DNA of 64,000 bases from Saccharopolyspora spinosa NRRL 18395 (GTDB lineage Bacteria; Actinomycetota; Actinomycetes; Mycobacteriales; Pseudonocardiaceae), in contig NZ_GL877879.1 of the NCBI RefSeq assembly GCF_000194155.1, positions 1,145,140 through 1,209,139 on the forward strand. Reading direction: 5' to 3'. This document shows positions 39,444 through 48,244 of this stretch, in pieces. Every line of letters begins with the position of its first letter. Positions within the stretch are counted from its first letter, which is position 1. Position numbers and translations under genes: made by a program. The notes beneath the pieces were generated by a model. It ran no database searches, had not been told where the DNA came from, and saw nothing but the letters and a program-made list of their open reading frames with translations.

Positions 39444-40123
39444 CCGGCACGCTGTCGTTCGCAAGGGCCGAGTACGACGAGCTGCGTGGTCATCCCGCCG
39501 CCGCTGTCGTCGCTGCGCGTCAGTCCGAACCGTTCGATCGCGGCGGGGAAGCTTTCGACAAACGCCCGGAACTCATCTTGCGCCCACTCACGTACATGCG
39601 ACGGGTTGGCCGGCGGCCCGAGGTTTTCCGTGCCAGCCCGCTTGTCACGCGCCGGGGTGGAGACGACCGCGCACGCCGCGCCCCGGTCAAGTAGCCAGCA
39701 GATCAACCGCATCGCTGGGCGCGGGTCGATCAGATGTTCCAGCACATCCGAGCACACGACCACCGATCGGGCAATCACCTCGGTGTCGAGCGGCAATGTC
39801 GTCGCTGCCTCCAAGTCGGCGTCGAGCCATCGCCCGACCGGCAGGTTTGCACGGCACCACTCGATATTGGGGCCAAAGTCGATACCAACGAGATCCAGAT
39901 GAGGATGCTGCGCGGCCAAGGCGACGAGCTTGCCGGCTCGTCCGCAACCTAGATCGATGATCACCCTGCGGTCGTGCTGCTGGGCCAGCACAAGCACCTC
40001 GGGGTAGACATCGGGCTGCCAGGTGATCCCGTTGTCGATGTCTACGAAGTATTCCGGGGGCACGCGTGGCGTATAGCCATGCCGGAGGTAATGAAGATCG
40101 GGATCGAAATCCACGCGGATCAC
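39440..40123 (-). CDS. Class I SAM-dependent methyltransferase
   Basis: 227 aa. Motif I VIIDLGCGRAGKLVALAAQ, acidic loop LDLVGIDFGPNIEW, motif IV VVVCSDVLEHLIDPRPAM. The opening YLRHGYTPRVPPEYF and DIDNGITWQPDVYPEV are distinctive but I cannot assign a substrate. Overlaps its neighbours by 4 bp on both sides (ATGA), so expression is coupled to the TrpD-like gene upstream. Confidence 0.8.
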   Translation of the reverse strand: MIRVDFDPDLHYLRHGYTPRVPPEYFVDIDNGITWQPDVYPEVLVLAQQHDRRVIIDLGCGRAGKLVALAAQHPHLDLVGIDFGPNIEWCRANLPVGRWLDADLEAATTLPLDTEVIARSVVVCSDVLEHLIDPRPAMRLICWLLDRGAACAVVSTPARDKRAGTENLGPPANPSHVREWAQDEFRAFVESFPAAIERFGLTRSDDSGGGMTTQLVVLGPCERQRAG

Positions 40124-41334
40124 GCCTTCCCGCTAGGAACCGGGAACGCCGTGATCTTTGCCAGAACGGTGCCGCTACGCAGCGCGTCCTCGGCCAACTC
40201 CCGCCCCTCAACCAATGAACTCGCCACACCACTGCGTACCAGCAGGAAGGCACTGTTCACAGCGACCACGGCGCGGTGGCTGTCCAGACCACTGCCAGCG
40301 AGCAGATCTGCCGTGCGATCGACGGCCTCAGCCGAACCTAAGGGCGCCGGAAGACCCGCCACTGCAGCACCAGTGGCAGTTTCGTGCTCGATCGCGCTTA
40401 CCGCGACCGGCCCCACGACACCATCCCGCACCCGGCAGCAACGCAACTCACCCACCATTCCGATCTCGTCCAGATAGTGGCCACTGGGCAACCGCGTGCT
40501 CAGCGCGTCCACGTCACCCATGCCAAACCGGCTAAGCACCTCTGCGGCCACGTCCACGCGCGGATGGGCCAGGCCGAAGATAGTGACATCTCCCCGAACC
40601 GGGCTCGCCAGCGGCGCGAGCCCGAAGGAGAACGGATTCGGCGCATGGAACCGGCCGCCATAAAGGCTGTCCAGCGCAGGGATCTCTGGCTCGATCGCAA
40701 CAAAAGCGAACCCGCATGCGTCTAGGTCAGCACGCACGCCCGTCGCTGTTCGATGCTCACGAAACCCGAGCGCACGCACCAGATCGCGCGAGCCCAGCGT
40801 CGAGGATGTCGCGGCTGACCCGACCTTGATCACCCGTGCGCCAACGGCAGCAGCGACCAGCGCGGCAGGGGTGGAGACGTTCAGTGTCCGCACGCCCTTC
40901 TTACCGCTTCCCGCCAGCAACAACACTCGGCGACCATCACCACCGAGCATCGTCGGCGCTGGGTCGTCGTCCATCGCGAGCGCGCTGCGCAGCAGCGCCT
41001 CCACCTCATCAGCCGCCGGGCCTCGCGTGATGACAGCGGTCAGCAGCGATCCCAGGACCACATCTCGGGTCGGCGCAGGCACCTCGGAGATAGCTTGGAA
41101 CGCATCAGAGAGTTGTGCGGGTAGCACGTCATCACCTACCGAGATCCGGCCAAGCACCATACGGATCGGAGCGGGTAGATCCTCGGGGTTAAACGACGAT
41201 GAGACATGTTCGCCCGCAGCGTCCTTATAGGACAGCGTTGGCGAGATTTGCCGTACCTCGGGCACGATCGGAAGCGAAGATCCTCCCCTGCTCTGGATAT
41301 CTCGAGCGTTCACCGACGGTGTCAATCTGAACAC
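40120..41334 (-). CDS. TrpD/thymidine-phosphorylase-fold phosphoribosyltransferase-like protein
   Basis: 404 aa. The nucleotide-phosphoribosyltransferase family III signature is recognisable: LLLAGSGKKGVRTLNVSTPA corresponds to the glycine-rich PRPP loop of TrpD, followed by GARVIKVGSAATSSTLGSRD (KxG...S motif). In TrpD these bind PRPP and transfer ribose-5-phosphate to anthranilate. First gene of the operon, so it may make an N-ribosylated scaffold that downstream enzymes dephosphorylate, methylate, glycosylate and oxidise. The acceptor is unknown; it diverges from housekeeping TrpD in the substrate loops. Confidence 0.65.
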   Translation of the reverse strand: MFRLTPSVNARDIQSRGGSSLPIVPEVRQISPTLSYKDAAGEHVSSSFNPEDLPAPIRMVLGRISVGDDVLPAQLSDAFQAISEVPAPTRDVVLGSLLTAVITRGPAADEVEALLRSALAMDDDPAPTMLGGDGRRVLLLAGSGKKGVRTLNVSTPAALVAAAVGARVIKVGSAATSSTLGSRDLVRALGFREHRTATGVRADLDACGFAFVAIEPEIPALDSLYGGRFHAPNPFSFGLAPLASPVRGDVTIFGLAHPRVDVAAEVLSRFGMGDVDALSTRLPSGHYLDEIGMVGELRCCRVRDGVVGPVAVSAIEHETATGAAVAGLPAPLGSAEAVDRTADLLAGSGLDSHRAVVAVNSAFLLVRSGVASSLVEGRELAEDALRSGTVLAKITAFPVPSGKA

Positions 41335-41464
41335 CAGACGACCCTATTGGGATCTTGCGATCACGCGGCGTTCTTTGAACGTGTGCTACCCAAACGGAGC
41401 AACTGGCAACTCGAAGCGATCACACTGGTTAGGCCACTGATCACGGGGTCGATCAGTAGCATCG

Positions 41465-41655
41465 CTGTGCGTAGACGATCGGGCGAAGGGCGACTTCGAG
41501 ATGGTTGTCGTAGGGCATCAGCGGATCGCCACCAGTGAATTCGACCCACTGGGCGGCCGACTCGTGACGGATGTGGTCGATGACGCGGCGCACCGTGTCT
41601 GGATCTGCGAACACCCTGTTGCGTTCGCGGTAGCAAAATCGGCATACGCCAGGTG
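41465..41655 (-). pseudogene. Radical-SAM-like fragment
   Basis: Minus strand, about 60 residues: GVCRFCYRERNRVFADPDTV followed by RRVIDHIRHESAAQWVEFTG and GDPLM. This resembles the cluster-binding and GGDPL region of radical SAM enzymes of the KamA/aminomutase type. The first cysteine of CxxxCxxC appears replaced by serine, a stop lies upstream, and nothing follows after PIVYAQRCY. A relic, possibly of an eighth gene of the neighbouring cluster. Confidence 0.45.
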
Positions 41656-41876
41656 ATGCGGGAGCCGATCTTCAGCTCGTCGTGGGTAAGAATCACCCAT
41701 TCTCGCAGACGGCATCGTCACGTCCGATCTCGGCAGCGTGGCCGCGCCACGCAACGCCGTGCTCGGCAACATACTTTCAGACGGTCCCAAACCCTTGATT
41801 CGCCGAGCATTCGCATTACGCGACACGCAGTTTTCCGCATCTAATCCAGATGACCCCGCGACACCGAGGAGATTTA

Positions 41877-42986
41877 ATGACGAGCACATCAGCAAGCAGC
41901 AACGCTATGCGCGTTGTGCATTTGCCTGCCCGGACCCCATATGTGTGGAAACTGCACGATCAACGTTTCCAGATCGTCAACAACGCCGCCATAGGAGACG
42001 GAAGCGTCGTACCACCCGATGTGACAGCCGCGTGGTTACTCGACCATCGCCCATTGACGTGGCTCGACGTGCTGCATTTGCACCATATCGAGCTGGAAGA
42101 ATTGGAAGCATTAGAACGACTGCTCGACGCGTGTACTGACGCAGGCGTGCGCATCGTGCACACAGCGCACGACATTCATGCTATGTTCCGCGGTAACGAC
42201 GAGCTGCAGAAGCGTCTGCGATTGCTCGATTCCGCCGGCATCGACTGGATTTGCCTGACTCACGGCTCCGCGAACGCACTGACCAGCCTTTTGGACAGCG
42301 ACAGCAACGCGACTGTGATCCCGCACGGATACGTCGCCGACCCGACTACTCTCGAAAACAAACAACGCGATCGTGCCCAAGGCCGACAGCGGTACCTGTT
42401 ATTCGGGGCGGCACGTCCCAACCGCGACCAACTCTCCGCAGTCGTAAACTGGAGCCTGTTTACGGAGAAACCCGAACACGAGCTACATCTGTTAATGCGA
42501 GGATTCAGCCCAGCGCACTTCAGCGACCCCTCGAGCCAAGTGCCTCGCCTACTCGATGCGATCCACACCGATCCTCGCATCAAGACCACCATGCGCGGCT
42601 ACCCGACGGACGACGAGGTGATCACTGCCGGACTAGCCGCGGACGCGCTGCTGATGCCCTACCTGTGGGGAAGCCACTCCGGACAGCTCGAACTCGCCTT
42701 CGACCTCAACCTCCTGCCCATCTGTTCGTCCGTAGGATATTTCTCTGAGCAGTTCGAACGACACAAAGGATTCGCAATTGAGCCAGAATGGTTTGATTGG
42801 TCGCACGGAAATCCATACCTTTTCGGCGAACGCTTCGTCGCCGCATTAGAGCGCGCAGCCGAACGACTAGCAACAGAAAGCCTCGAACTGAATCCGAACT
42901 TTCTTGAATACAGGCGGGCAGAACACAAACAAATCCTGAACCAGCACGCCCAAATATACGGACGAACCAGCAAAACTCGCACCTAG
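41877..42986 (+). CDS. GT-B glycosyltransferase (family 4-like)
   Basis: 369 aa from the ATG at 41877, chosen for the GAGGAGATTTA just upstream. The N-terminal domain has LHLHHIELEELEALERLL and RIVHTAHDIHAMF; the C-terminal donor domain has VIPHGYVAD, LLFGAARPNRDQL and a C-terminal acidic segment (GQLELAFDLNLLPICSS) where GT4 enzymes hold the E-x7-E motif. The gene is visibly richer in A/T (codons such as GAATTGGAAGCATTA) than its neighbours, suggesting separate acquisition. It is divergent from the TrpD-like operon and is the only intact glycosyltransferase nearby. Confidence 0.7.
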   Translation: MTSTSASSNAMRVVHLPARTPYVWKLHDQRFQIVNNAAIGDGSVVPPDVTAAWLLDHRPLTWLDVLHLHHIELEELEALERLLDACTDAGVRIVHTAHDIHAMFRGNDELQKRLRLLDSAGIDWICLTHGSANALTSLLDSDSNATVIPHGYVADPTTLENKQRDRAQGRQRYLLFGAARPNRDQLSAVVNWSLFTEKPEHELHLLMRGFSPAHFSDPSSQVPRLLDAIHTDPRIKTTMRGYPTDDEVITAGLAADALLMPYLWGSHSGQLELAFDLNLLPICSSVGYFSEQFERHKGFAIEPEWFDWSHGNPYLFGERFVAALERAAERLATESLELNPNFLEYRRAEHKQILNQHAQIYGRTSKTRT

Positions 42987-43212
42987 CCTCCTTGTCCAGG
43001 AAACGACATTCCCAAGAAAGGTATCTTGTACCCCATGACCACGGTTAGCAAATTACGAGCACCGAACTGATCGCTCGCGCCATCATCCAGCGTGACCACC
43101 ACATATTGGTGTGCCGGCAGAACACGAAGAACTGGTTCTACCGTGTAGTGGCTATGGATCGGCGTCTTCTGGATCACGCTGTTGGTGTTCAGCCGTGAGG
43201 TGACGCAGTCTT
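42987..43212 (+). pseudogene. Nudix hydrolase N-terminal relic
   Basis: From about 43066 the plus strand reads ELIARAIIQRDHHILVCRQN followed by TKNWFY, the first strands of a Nudix domain up to the point where LPGGH should appear. The Nudix box itself is absent and the start is out of frame. The rest of the stretch has no gene. Confidence 0.45.
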
Positions 43213-43259
43213 CCCGTGCGTCGTCACGGTCGTATCCTCCGACCGTGACGACGCACGGG
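43213..43259. terminator. 19-bp perfect hairpin
   Basis: Arms 43213-43231 and 43241-43259 pair perfectly (CCCGTGCGTCGTCACGGTC and its complement) around a 9-nt loop. There is no U-run on either side. It may terminate the GT-B transcript 230 bp upstream, as many actinomycete hairpins do without a U-tract, or be an element end. Confidence 0.5.
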
Positions 43260-43358
43260 CGGGCGTACAAACTAGCGGAATCCCCTCTGCGCGACCACAG
43301 CAGTGTGGCCCGGGTGCGGGCAGCAGCGGACGCAGCCGGGGTGGTGCTCTGACAAGAT

Positions 43359-43377
43359 CTACCCCTAGTAGGGGTAG
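43359..43377. repeat. Short inverted repeat resembling the CRISPR repeat core
   Basis: CTACCCC-TAGTA-GGGGTAG, a 7-bp stem with 5-nt loop. It shares CTACCCCT and GTAGGGG, with one mismatch between, with the CRISPR repeat at 40-198. Only the core is shared and no repeat or spacer pattern surrounds it. Confidence 0.4.
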
Positions 43378-43726
43378 GTGCCGGCCAGGTTATGGCCGAT
43401 CTGTTCGCGCATGCTCGGGTGGATACCTAGCCTCGGTCTTTCGCGCGGTATCTCGTTGATGTTGTTGCCAGGTCCTGTTGATCTTGTTTTGGGGTGGTTC
43501 GGTAGACGGGCATGGTTGGTCCGCCGACTTGCTTCTGTCGGCCGCTCCAATGTCTTTCGGGTCGTAGGTGCAGCGGGTTCGGGTTAGGTGAACGCTGCGC
43601 GGATCATCAGCCAGCCTGCTGCGATGGCCTTGGCATGTCGGCGGGTCTCATCGATGCGGACCCGGACTTTGAGGTTCCCCCTGGGTAGTGGACACCGATT
43701 TAGCAGGACCGTGCCCTGCTGGAAGG

Positions 43727-44059
43727 ATGTCCGTTATGCCTGCCCGCAAGCGTCGGTCGTTTACGGCCGAGTACAAGGTCGAGGCGGCACATCGTGTGAT
43801 CGACACCGGTCGCACGATTGCCGAAGTTGCCCGAGAGTTGGGAATCGACCCGGGAATGTTGAGCGTCTGGGTCAAAGACGAACGCCGCCGAGTGGAGGCG
43901 GCAGCAGCGATCGGGGACGAGCCGTTATCGGCGTCGGAGCGAGCCGAACTGCAGGCGTTGCGGAAACGAGTTGCCGATCAGGACAAGGACATTGCGTTCC
44001 TGAAAAAAGCCTCGGCGTACTTTGCCGCGATGCAGAACAACCGAACCGGTTCGAACTGA
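43727..44059 (+). CDS. IS3 OrfA
   Basis: 110 aa: HTH (KRRSFTAEYKVEAAHRVIDT, TIAEVARELGIDPGMLSVWV) and a leucine-zipper-like helix (RAELQALRKRVADQDKDIAF). Binds the IS ends. A GGAAGG precedes the ATG at 43727. Its stop overlaps the orfB start (TGATG); a -1 frameshift to make OrfAB is usual in the family. Confidence 0.85.
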   Translation: MSVMPARKRRSFTAEYKVEAAHRVIDTGRTIAEVARELGIDPGMLSVWVKDERRRVEAAAAIGDEPLSASERAELQALRKRVADQDKDIAFLKKASAYFAAMQNNRTGSN

Positions 44060-44979
44060 TGGTGAAGTACGCCGCCCCCGACGCCATCGCCACCACGGCC
44101 GGCACGACCGCCGCACTGGAGCAGTTCAGCATCACCCGGATGGCCCGGTTGCTGGGGGTGTCCACGTCCGGCTACTACCAATGGAGAAAACGCAGAGCGG
44201 CGACGGAACTGACGCCGCGCCAGCAGCGCCGTGCCGATCTGGCGGTGAAGATCCTCGACGCGCACGCCGACTCCCACGGCACGTACGGGTCCCCGAGAAT
44301 CACCACCGAGCTGCGAGAACGCGGCGAGACGGTGAACGAGAAAACCGTCGCCGCGATCATGGCCGAGATCGGAATCGAGGGCATCAGCCCGCGCACCTTC
44401 AAAGTCCGCACCACGGTGACCGATCCGGCGGCGTCGTTCCCACCGGATCTGGTGCGGCGCCGCTTCGATCCGGGTCGGCTCGATGCGGTCTGGCTGACCG
44501 ACATCACCTACCTCACCTGTGGCGAGGGTGATATGTACTTGTGCGCGATCCGAGATGGGCATTCCCGCCGTGTGCTCGGGCATGTTGTTGCCGATCATAT
44601 CGATGCCGATATGGTCTGTCAGGCCATCGACGCGGCGGTGGCCTGCCGCGGTCGCAGTGTAGTCGGCACCGTGCTGCATTCCGATCGTGGCGGCGAGTTC
44701 ACTGCGATATTGACCGAGAAAGCCTGCGCCGCACACAGGCTGAAACGGTCAAGGGGTGAAACCGGAATCTGCTGGGACAACAGTCCTGCGGAATCGTTCT
44801 GGTCGTCGTTTAAGCACGAGCACTACTACCGGCATGTTTACACTACCAAGGCGGAACTCGTTGCTGCGGTTGACAATTGGATTGCGTGGTACAACAATAA
44901 GCGTCGGCACTCCGCCATCAGGATGCTCAGCCCTGTTCGCTACGAGCAGTCCCTGACAGGCACAGCGAAGGCTGCTTGA
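44059..44979 (+). CDS. IS3 OrfB, DDE transposase
   Basis: 306 aa rve-domain integrase. HTH_21 start (MARLLGVSTSGYYQWRKR, GTYGSPRITTELRERG); catalytic residues in DAVWLTDITYL (D), GTVLHSDRGGEFTA (D) and DNSPAESFWSSFKHE (E, 35 residues on); tail WIAWYNNKRRHSAIRMLSP. All three acidic residues are present, so the element may still be active. Confidence 0.88.
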   Translation: MVKYAAPDAIATTAGTTAALEQFSITRMARLLGVSTSGYYQWRKRRAATELTPRQQRRADLAVKILDAHADSHGTYGSPRITTELRERGETVNEKTVAAIMAEIGIEGISPRTFKVRTTVTDPAASFPPDLVRRRFDPGRLDAVWLTDITYLTCGEGDMYLCAIRDGHSRRVLGHVVADHIDADMVCQAIDAAVACRGRSVVGTVLHSDRGGEFTAILTEKACAAHRLKRSRGETGICWDNSPAESFWSSFKHEHYYRHVYTTKAELVAAVDNWIAWYNNKRRHSAIRMLSPVRYEQSLTGTAKAA

Positions 44980-45009
44980 CCCCCTGTCCACCGTTCGGGG
45001 GGAACCTCA

Positions 45010-46315
45010 CTTTTGCCGGGCACCACGGGTGATCCTGGCGGCCACGTGTAGCACGAGGTTGCGGAAGGTGGCGATCTCGGCGTGCGCCAGCACCGGTGTG
45101 CCGGTGAAGCCCAGCAGTTTCGCCCAGCACACCAGATCGGTCGCGGCCAGCAGTGTCTCCAGCCAGGCGGTGTTCTCCGCGATCCCGCGACAGGGCAGAT
45201 TCCGCAGCCCGGTGGCCTTGGCCTCACGGATGCGGTCCTCCACCCGGGCGTGTCGGCGGTGGTTGAGTTCCCGGCCGGCGGTCTGTCCCGGGATGACCCG
45301 GTCGGGGATGTCGGTGATGAACGCGGTGATCCGATGCCCATCCACATCGGTGAACGTCAACTGGGCGCCGGGATGGGGGCGCTCGGCACGCACGATCACT
45401 GTTACACCCGAGGGCAAGGCCGACAGGTCGAGCATCCCGGTCATATCAGCTACCCACGCGCCGTCCCGGATCCCTCCATCGCCGTCGATGGCCGATTCCC
45501 AGCCATCGTCGGGAACCTGGTCGACGACGGCCTGGATGCGGGCATCCACGGGGAGCCCGAAGGAGAACCACACGCCCCGGTCCCGGCACGTCTTCGCGAA
45601 CGCGTGGGTGGCGCCGGCCGAATCCGAGCGGGCCACCACCCGCACCGAGCCGGGATCACCCGGACGTGGCCGGGCGTGCTCGGGTAACGCGGCCAACGCC
45701 TGATCCAGCACCGTGATGTGGTCGGCGGCCGTGTTGCTGCCCGCGTTCCCAGAGCGCAGCAGACCGGCCGGCGCTTCGCCACTGGAGACCTCCGGGCGGT
45801 CCAGGAACGCCGGCAACGGATGAAAACCGAACGTCCGTTTCCACGTCTTCGCCGCGTTTTCCTTGTCCTCTGAATGGGAAATCGTGACCGTGGCGTCGAA
45901 ATCGATCTGCAGCAACCCGTTCAGGTCCGCCGCCCGCACCCGCCGCCCACGCCCGCCCCCGTGCCGCCGCTCTCGCGGACAGCACCCCCGGCAGATGCGC
46001 TTCGTCGATCCGGTCGAGCATTCGCCAGGTGGTCGGCATACTGGCCACCGGCCCGCACACTTGGTGCTGGTCACCGAAGACCTCAATATGCGAGACACAG
46101 TCCGCGCCGTCAGCGATGGCCACCGCCATATCCGTGAACACCCGCCCGGGCGCATGCACCCACGGACCCGCATAGGTATCGGCCAACGCCTCATTCACCC
46201 CTGCGATCAGTCCGGTGTCCTCGGCCAACTCCCGCAACACCCTCTTTGTCAGGCTGGTGTGAGACACCCTGAGTGAGTCCGGGGTCTTGAGCGAGGGCGG
46301 GATCGGAGATCCTTG
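45010..46315 (-). pseudogene. IS1380 transposase, frameshifted and split by IS3
   Basis: The N-terminal part (SLTKRVLRELAEDTGLIAGV..., YAGPWVHAPGRVFTDMAVA) reads in one frame to about 45960. The rest (LLQIDFDATVTISHSEDKEN, VRVVARSDSAGATHAFAK, AKLLGFTGTPVLAHAEIATF) reads in another down to 45010, where the IS3 interrupts it; the last 27 codons lie at 43587-43669. It overlaps the next IS3 orfA at its 5' end, so the two elements abut. Confidence 0.8.
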
Positions 46316-46320
46316 AACAC

Positions 46321-46755
46321 GTGTCCACACCACCTGGCAAGCAGCCCCGGCCGTCCACCCCTGCCAACCAGGCCGACCCCGCACCGCGTCCCACGCGGCG
46401 AGTGTTCAGCACGGAGTACAAGCTGGCGATCGTCGCTGAGTACGAGAACGCCCCGAATGGGGAGAAAGGCGCGCTCCTGCGGCGGGAAGGCTTGTATTCC
46501 TCCCACGTCATCGAATGGACGCGAGCCCGTGACGCCGGTGTCCTCACGGTGGCACCGGACACACCGTCGGGCCCGGCGCGACGGAGGAAGTCCGCCGAGC
46601 AGATCGAATTGGAGAAACTTCGCCGCCAGAACGAGAAATTGAAGGCGGAACTGGCGAAGACGCAGATAGCGCTCGATATCATGGGAAAAGCGCGCATGCT
46701 CTTGGAAGGACTCTCCGAGAGCACGGACAACGACGGGCCGCCGAAGACATCATGA
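46321..46755 (+). CDS. IS3-type OrfA (second element)
   Basis: 144 aa: KLAIVAEYENAPNGEKGALL and LLRREGLYSSHVIEWTRARD helix-turn-helix, then a coiled coil (AEQIELEKLRRQNEKLKAEL) ending ALDIMGKARMLLEGLSEST, typical of one actinobacterial IS3 subgroup. Starts at GTG. Overlaps the truncated orfB by 4 bp. Confidence 0.75.
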   Translation: MSTPPGKQPRPSTPANQADPAPRPTRRVFSTEYKLAIVAEYENAPNGEKGALLRREGLYSSHVIEWTRARDAGVLTVAPDTPSGPARRRKSAEQIELEKLRRQNEKLKAELAKTQIALDIMGKARMLLEGLSESTDNDGPPKTS

Positions 46756-47018
46756 CGACCGCGTTCGCCGAACTCCGCGATGCCGGAGTGTCAGTGAAGA
46801 AATCGTGCGTGCTGACGGAAATATCCCGCGCCACCCACTATCGGCACGCCCACCCGCAAGGCCGGCCGCACGGACCGTGGTTGCCGCGCACACCACCACC
46901 GCAGGCGCTGACCGACTCCGAGCGGGCGCAGGTGCTGAACCTGCTGGCCAGTCCCGCCTACCTTGATCTTGCGATCCCGCAGGTCTGGGCGCGTGAGCTG
47001 GACGAGGGCCGCTACTGA
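46752..47018 (+). pseudogene. IS3-type OrfB, truncated
   Basis: 88 aa of the N-terminal HTH_21 part (AGVSVKKSCVLTEISRATHY, DSERAQVLNLLASPAYLDLA). The usual protein is around 300 aa; all catalytic residues are missing. The element was cut at about 47018. Confidence 0.7.
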
Positions 47019-47402
47019 TGCTCGATGTCCACGATGTATCGCATCGCCATGATCACCCAGCACACCCACCGGACGAACACGTGACAATCCTTCTGGTCGG
47101 CTCGGACCAACTCCGGTTCGAGCCCACCAGACAGCGAGATGAGCCACAAGTACCACCGCGCAGCTGACCTGCACGGATGCGGTTTTCGGCAAGGGCAGCG
47201 TTGGGGTGCGTAGCGTGAGGTCAGGCGCTTGGCGACGATTCGTTCCAGGTGATGCTGTGCCGCGATCTCTAGCATCTGCGCCGGGTGAGGTCGGTGCAGG
47301 CCTCCGGGACCCGGATCGGGCCATACTCCAAGCCGAGCACGGCAAGTTGCTCGCGGCGCTCGAGATAGGGCGCGGTGAGCAAGTCGGCACCGTCGAGGTG
47401 CA

Positions 47403-48118
47403 ACAGGTCGAAAAGGTACAAGCAGACCGGCACATCCCGCAGCAGCGCCGTGGTCAGGCGAGTTCTGTGAATCCGATTCTGTAAACGCACGAAGTCGGGT
47501 TGACCGCCCGCGCCGATGGCGACAATCTCGCCGTCCAAGACAACGCGCCGCGAGCCGATACACCAACCCGCGCGAAACAGCTGGGCTAGTGTCCTGAGGT
47601 CATCTGGATGCACCCAACGCACCCCGTCCGCCTCGTCCTTCCGGCGTTCACGAAAGTGATCAGCAACTACCGCAACCTCAAGGAGGCCCACCCGGCATGA
47701 GCCTGCCCGACGTCAATGACCTCACCCGCCAAGACACCGCTGACGGCATCCAGCAGCAAGTCGTCGGCGCCGTCATCGACCACAACGGACAGATCCTCCT
47801 CCTACAGCGACCGCGCAACGGCTTCCGCGGCGGCGCCTGGGAACTGCCCTCCGGCAAAACCGAACCCGGCGAAGACCTCACCACCGCACTGCACCGCGAA
47901 GTTCTCGAGGAAACCGGACTTACCATCAAAACCATCACCGGCTACCTCGGTGCCTTCGACTACAGGTCGAAAAGGTACAAGCAGACCGGCACATCCCGCA
48001 GCAGCGCCGTGGTCAGGCGAGTTCTGTGAATCCGATTCTGTAAACGCACGAAGTCGGGTTGACCGCCCGCGCCGATGGCGACAATCTCGCCGTCCAAGAC
48101 AACGCGCCGCGAGCCGAT
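47403..48118. repeat. 157-bp identical direct repeats (47403-47559 and 47962-48118)
   Basis: Both copies begin ACAGGTCGAAAAGG and end GCGAGCCGAT with no difference seen; the interval is 559 bp. They encode, on the minus strand, the IGSRRVV...LFDL segment of the ligase. The intervening 402 bp contain the start of a Nudix gene. Confidence 0.95.
47697..48029 (+). pseudogene. Nudix hydrolase, 3'-truncated at the ligase repeat
   Basis: The ATG at 47697 follows AAGGAGG. QQQVVGAVIDHNGQILLLQR leads into a full Nudix box (GKTEPGEDLTTALHREVLEE, then TGL), so the metal site is present. Genuine similarity ends at TGYLGAFDY (47961), where the ligase repeat begins; the last 22 codons are antisense ligase. 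About 40-50 C-terminal residues are lost. Confidence 0.75.
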
Positions 48119-48244
48119 GACATGCGCGAGGGCTCGTATCTCGGCAAACGAGCTCGACACCTCCCGGCCCGAGCGGCTGATGACCCGGACACCCTCCGAC
48201 CCAGCGACCACCAACGCGCGCATCCCGTCCCATTTGATCTCCAC

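Larger units (their letters stand above)
43670..45009 (+). mobile_element. Complete IS3-family element, nested in an IS1380 relic
   Basis: Inverted ends TGAGGTTCCCCC (43670) and GGGGGGAACCTCA (to 45009) enclose orfA and orfB. Both flanks read CTT, a 3-bp target duplication. The host is an IS1380 transposase gene: its frame up to ARQK lies on the right (minus strand), and its last ~27 codons (VRVRIDETRRHAKAIAAGW...) lie on the left at 43587-43669. It appears intact and was the later arrival. Confidence 0.85.
47200..48244 (-). pseudogene. ATP-dependent DNA ligase relic, split by a Nudix fragment
   Basis: Minus strand. The 5' part (48244-47962) carries the adenylation motif MEIKWDGMRALVVAGSEG (K-x-D-G) and SRRVVLDGEIVAIG. 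The remainder (from 47559) repeats IGSRRVV...LYLFDL and goes on to LLHLDGADLLTAPYLERREQ. One frame over, EIAAQHHLERIVAKRLTSRY carries motif IV (IVAKR). Domain order fits the ligase domain of LigD or stand-alone LigC-type enzymes. The split is caused by about 400 bp of Nudix-related sequence between two copies of 157 bp. Confidence 0.7.

Noticed and set aside
42983..43270. Minus-strand 95-codon frame
   Set aside because: It is antisense to the Nudix-like relic and the hairpin and has no recognisable feature.
43245..43352. 35-codon GTG frame (THGRAYKLAESPLRDHSSVA)
   Set aside because: The start lies in the arm of a 19-bp hairpin and there is no ribosome-binding site; could be real but unsupported.
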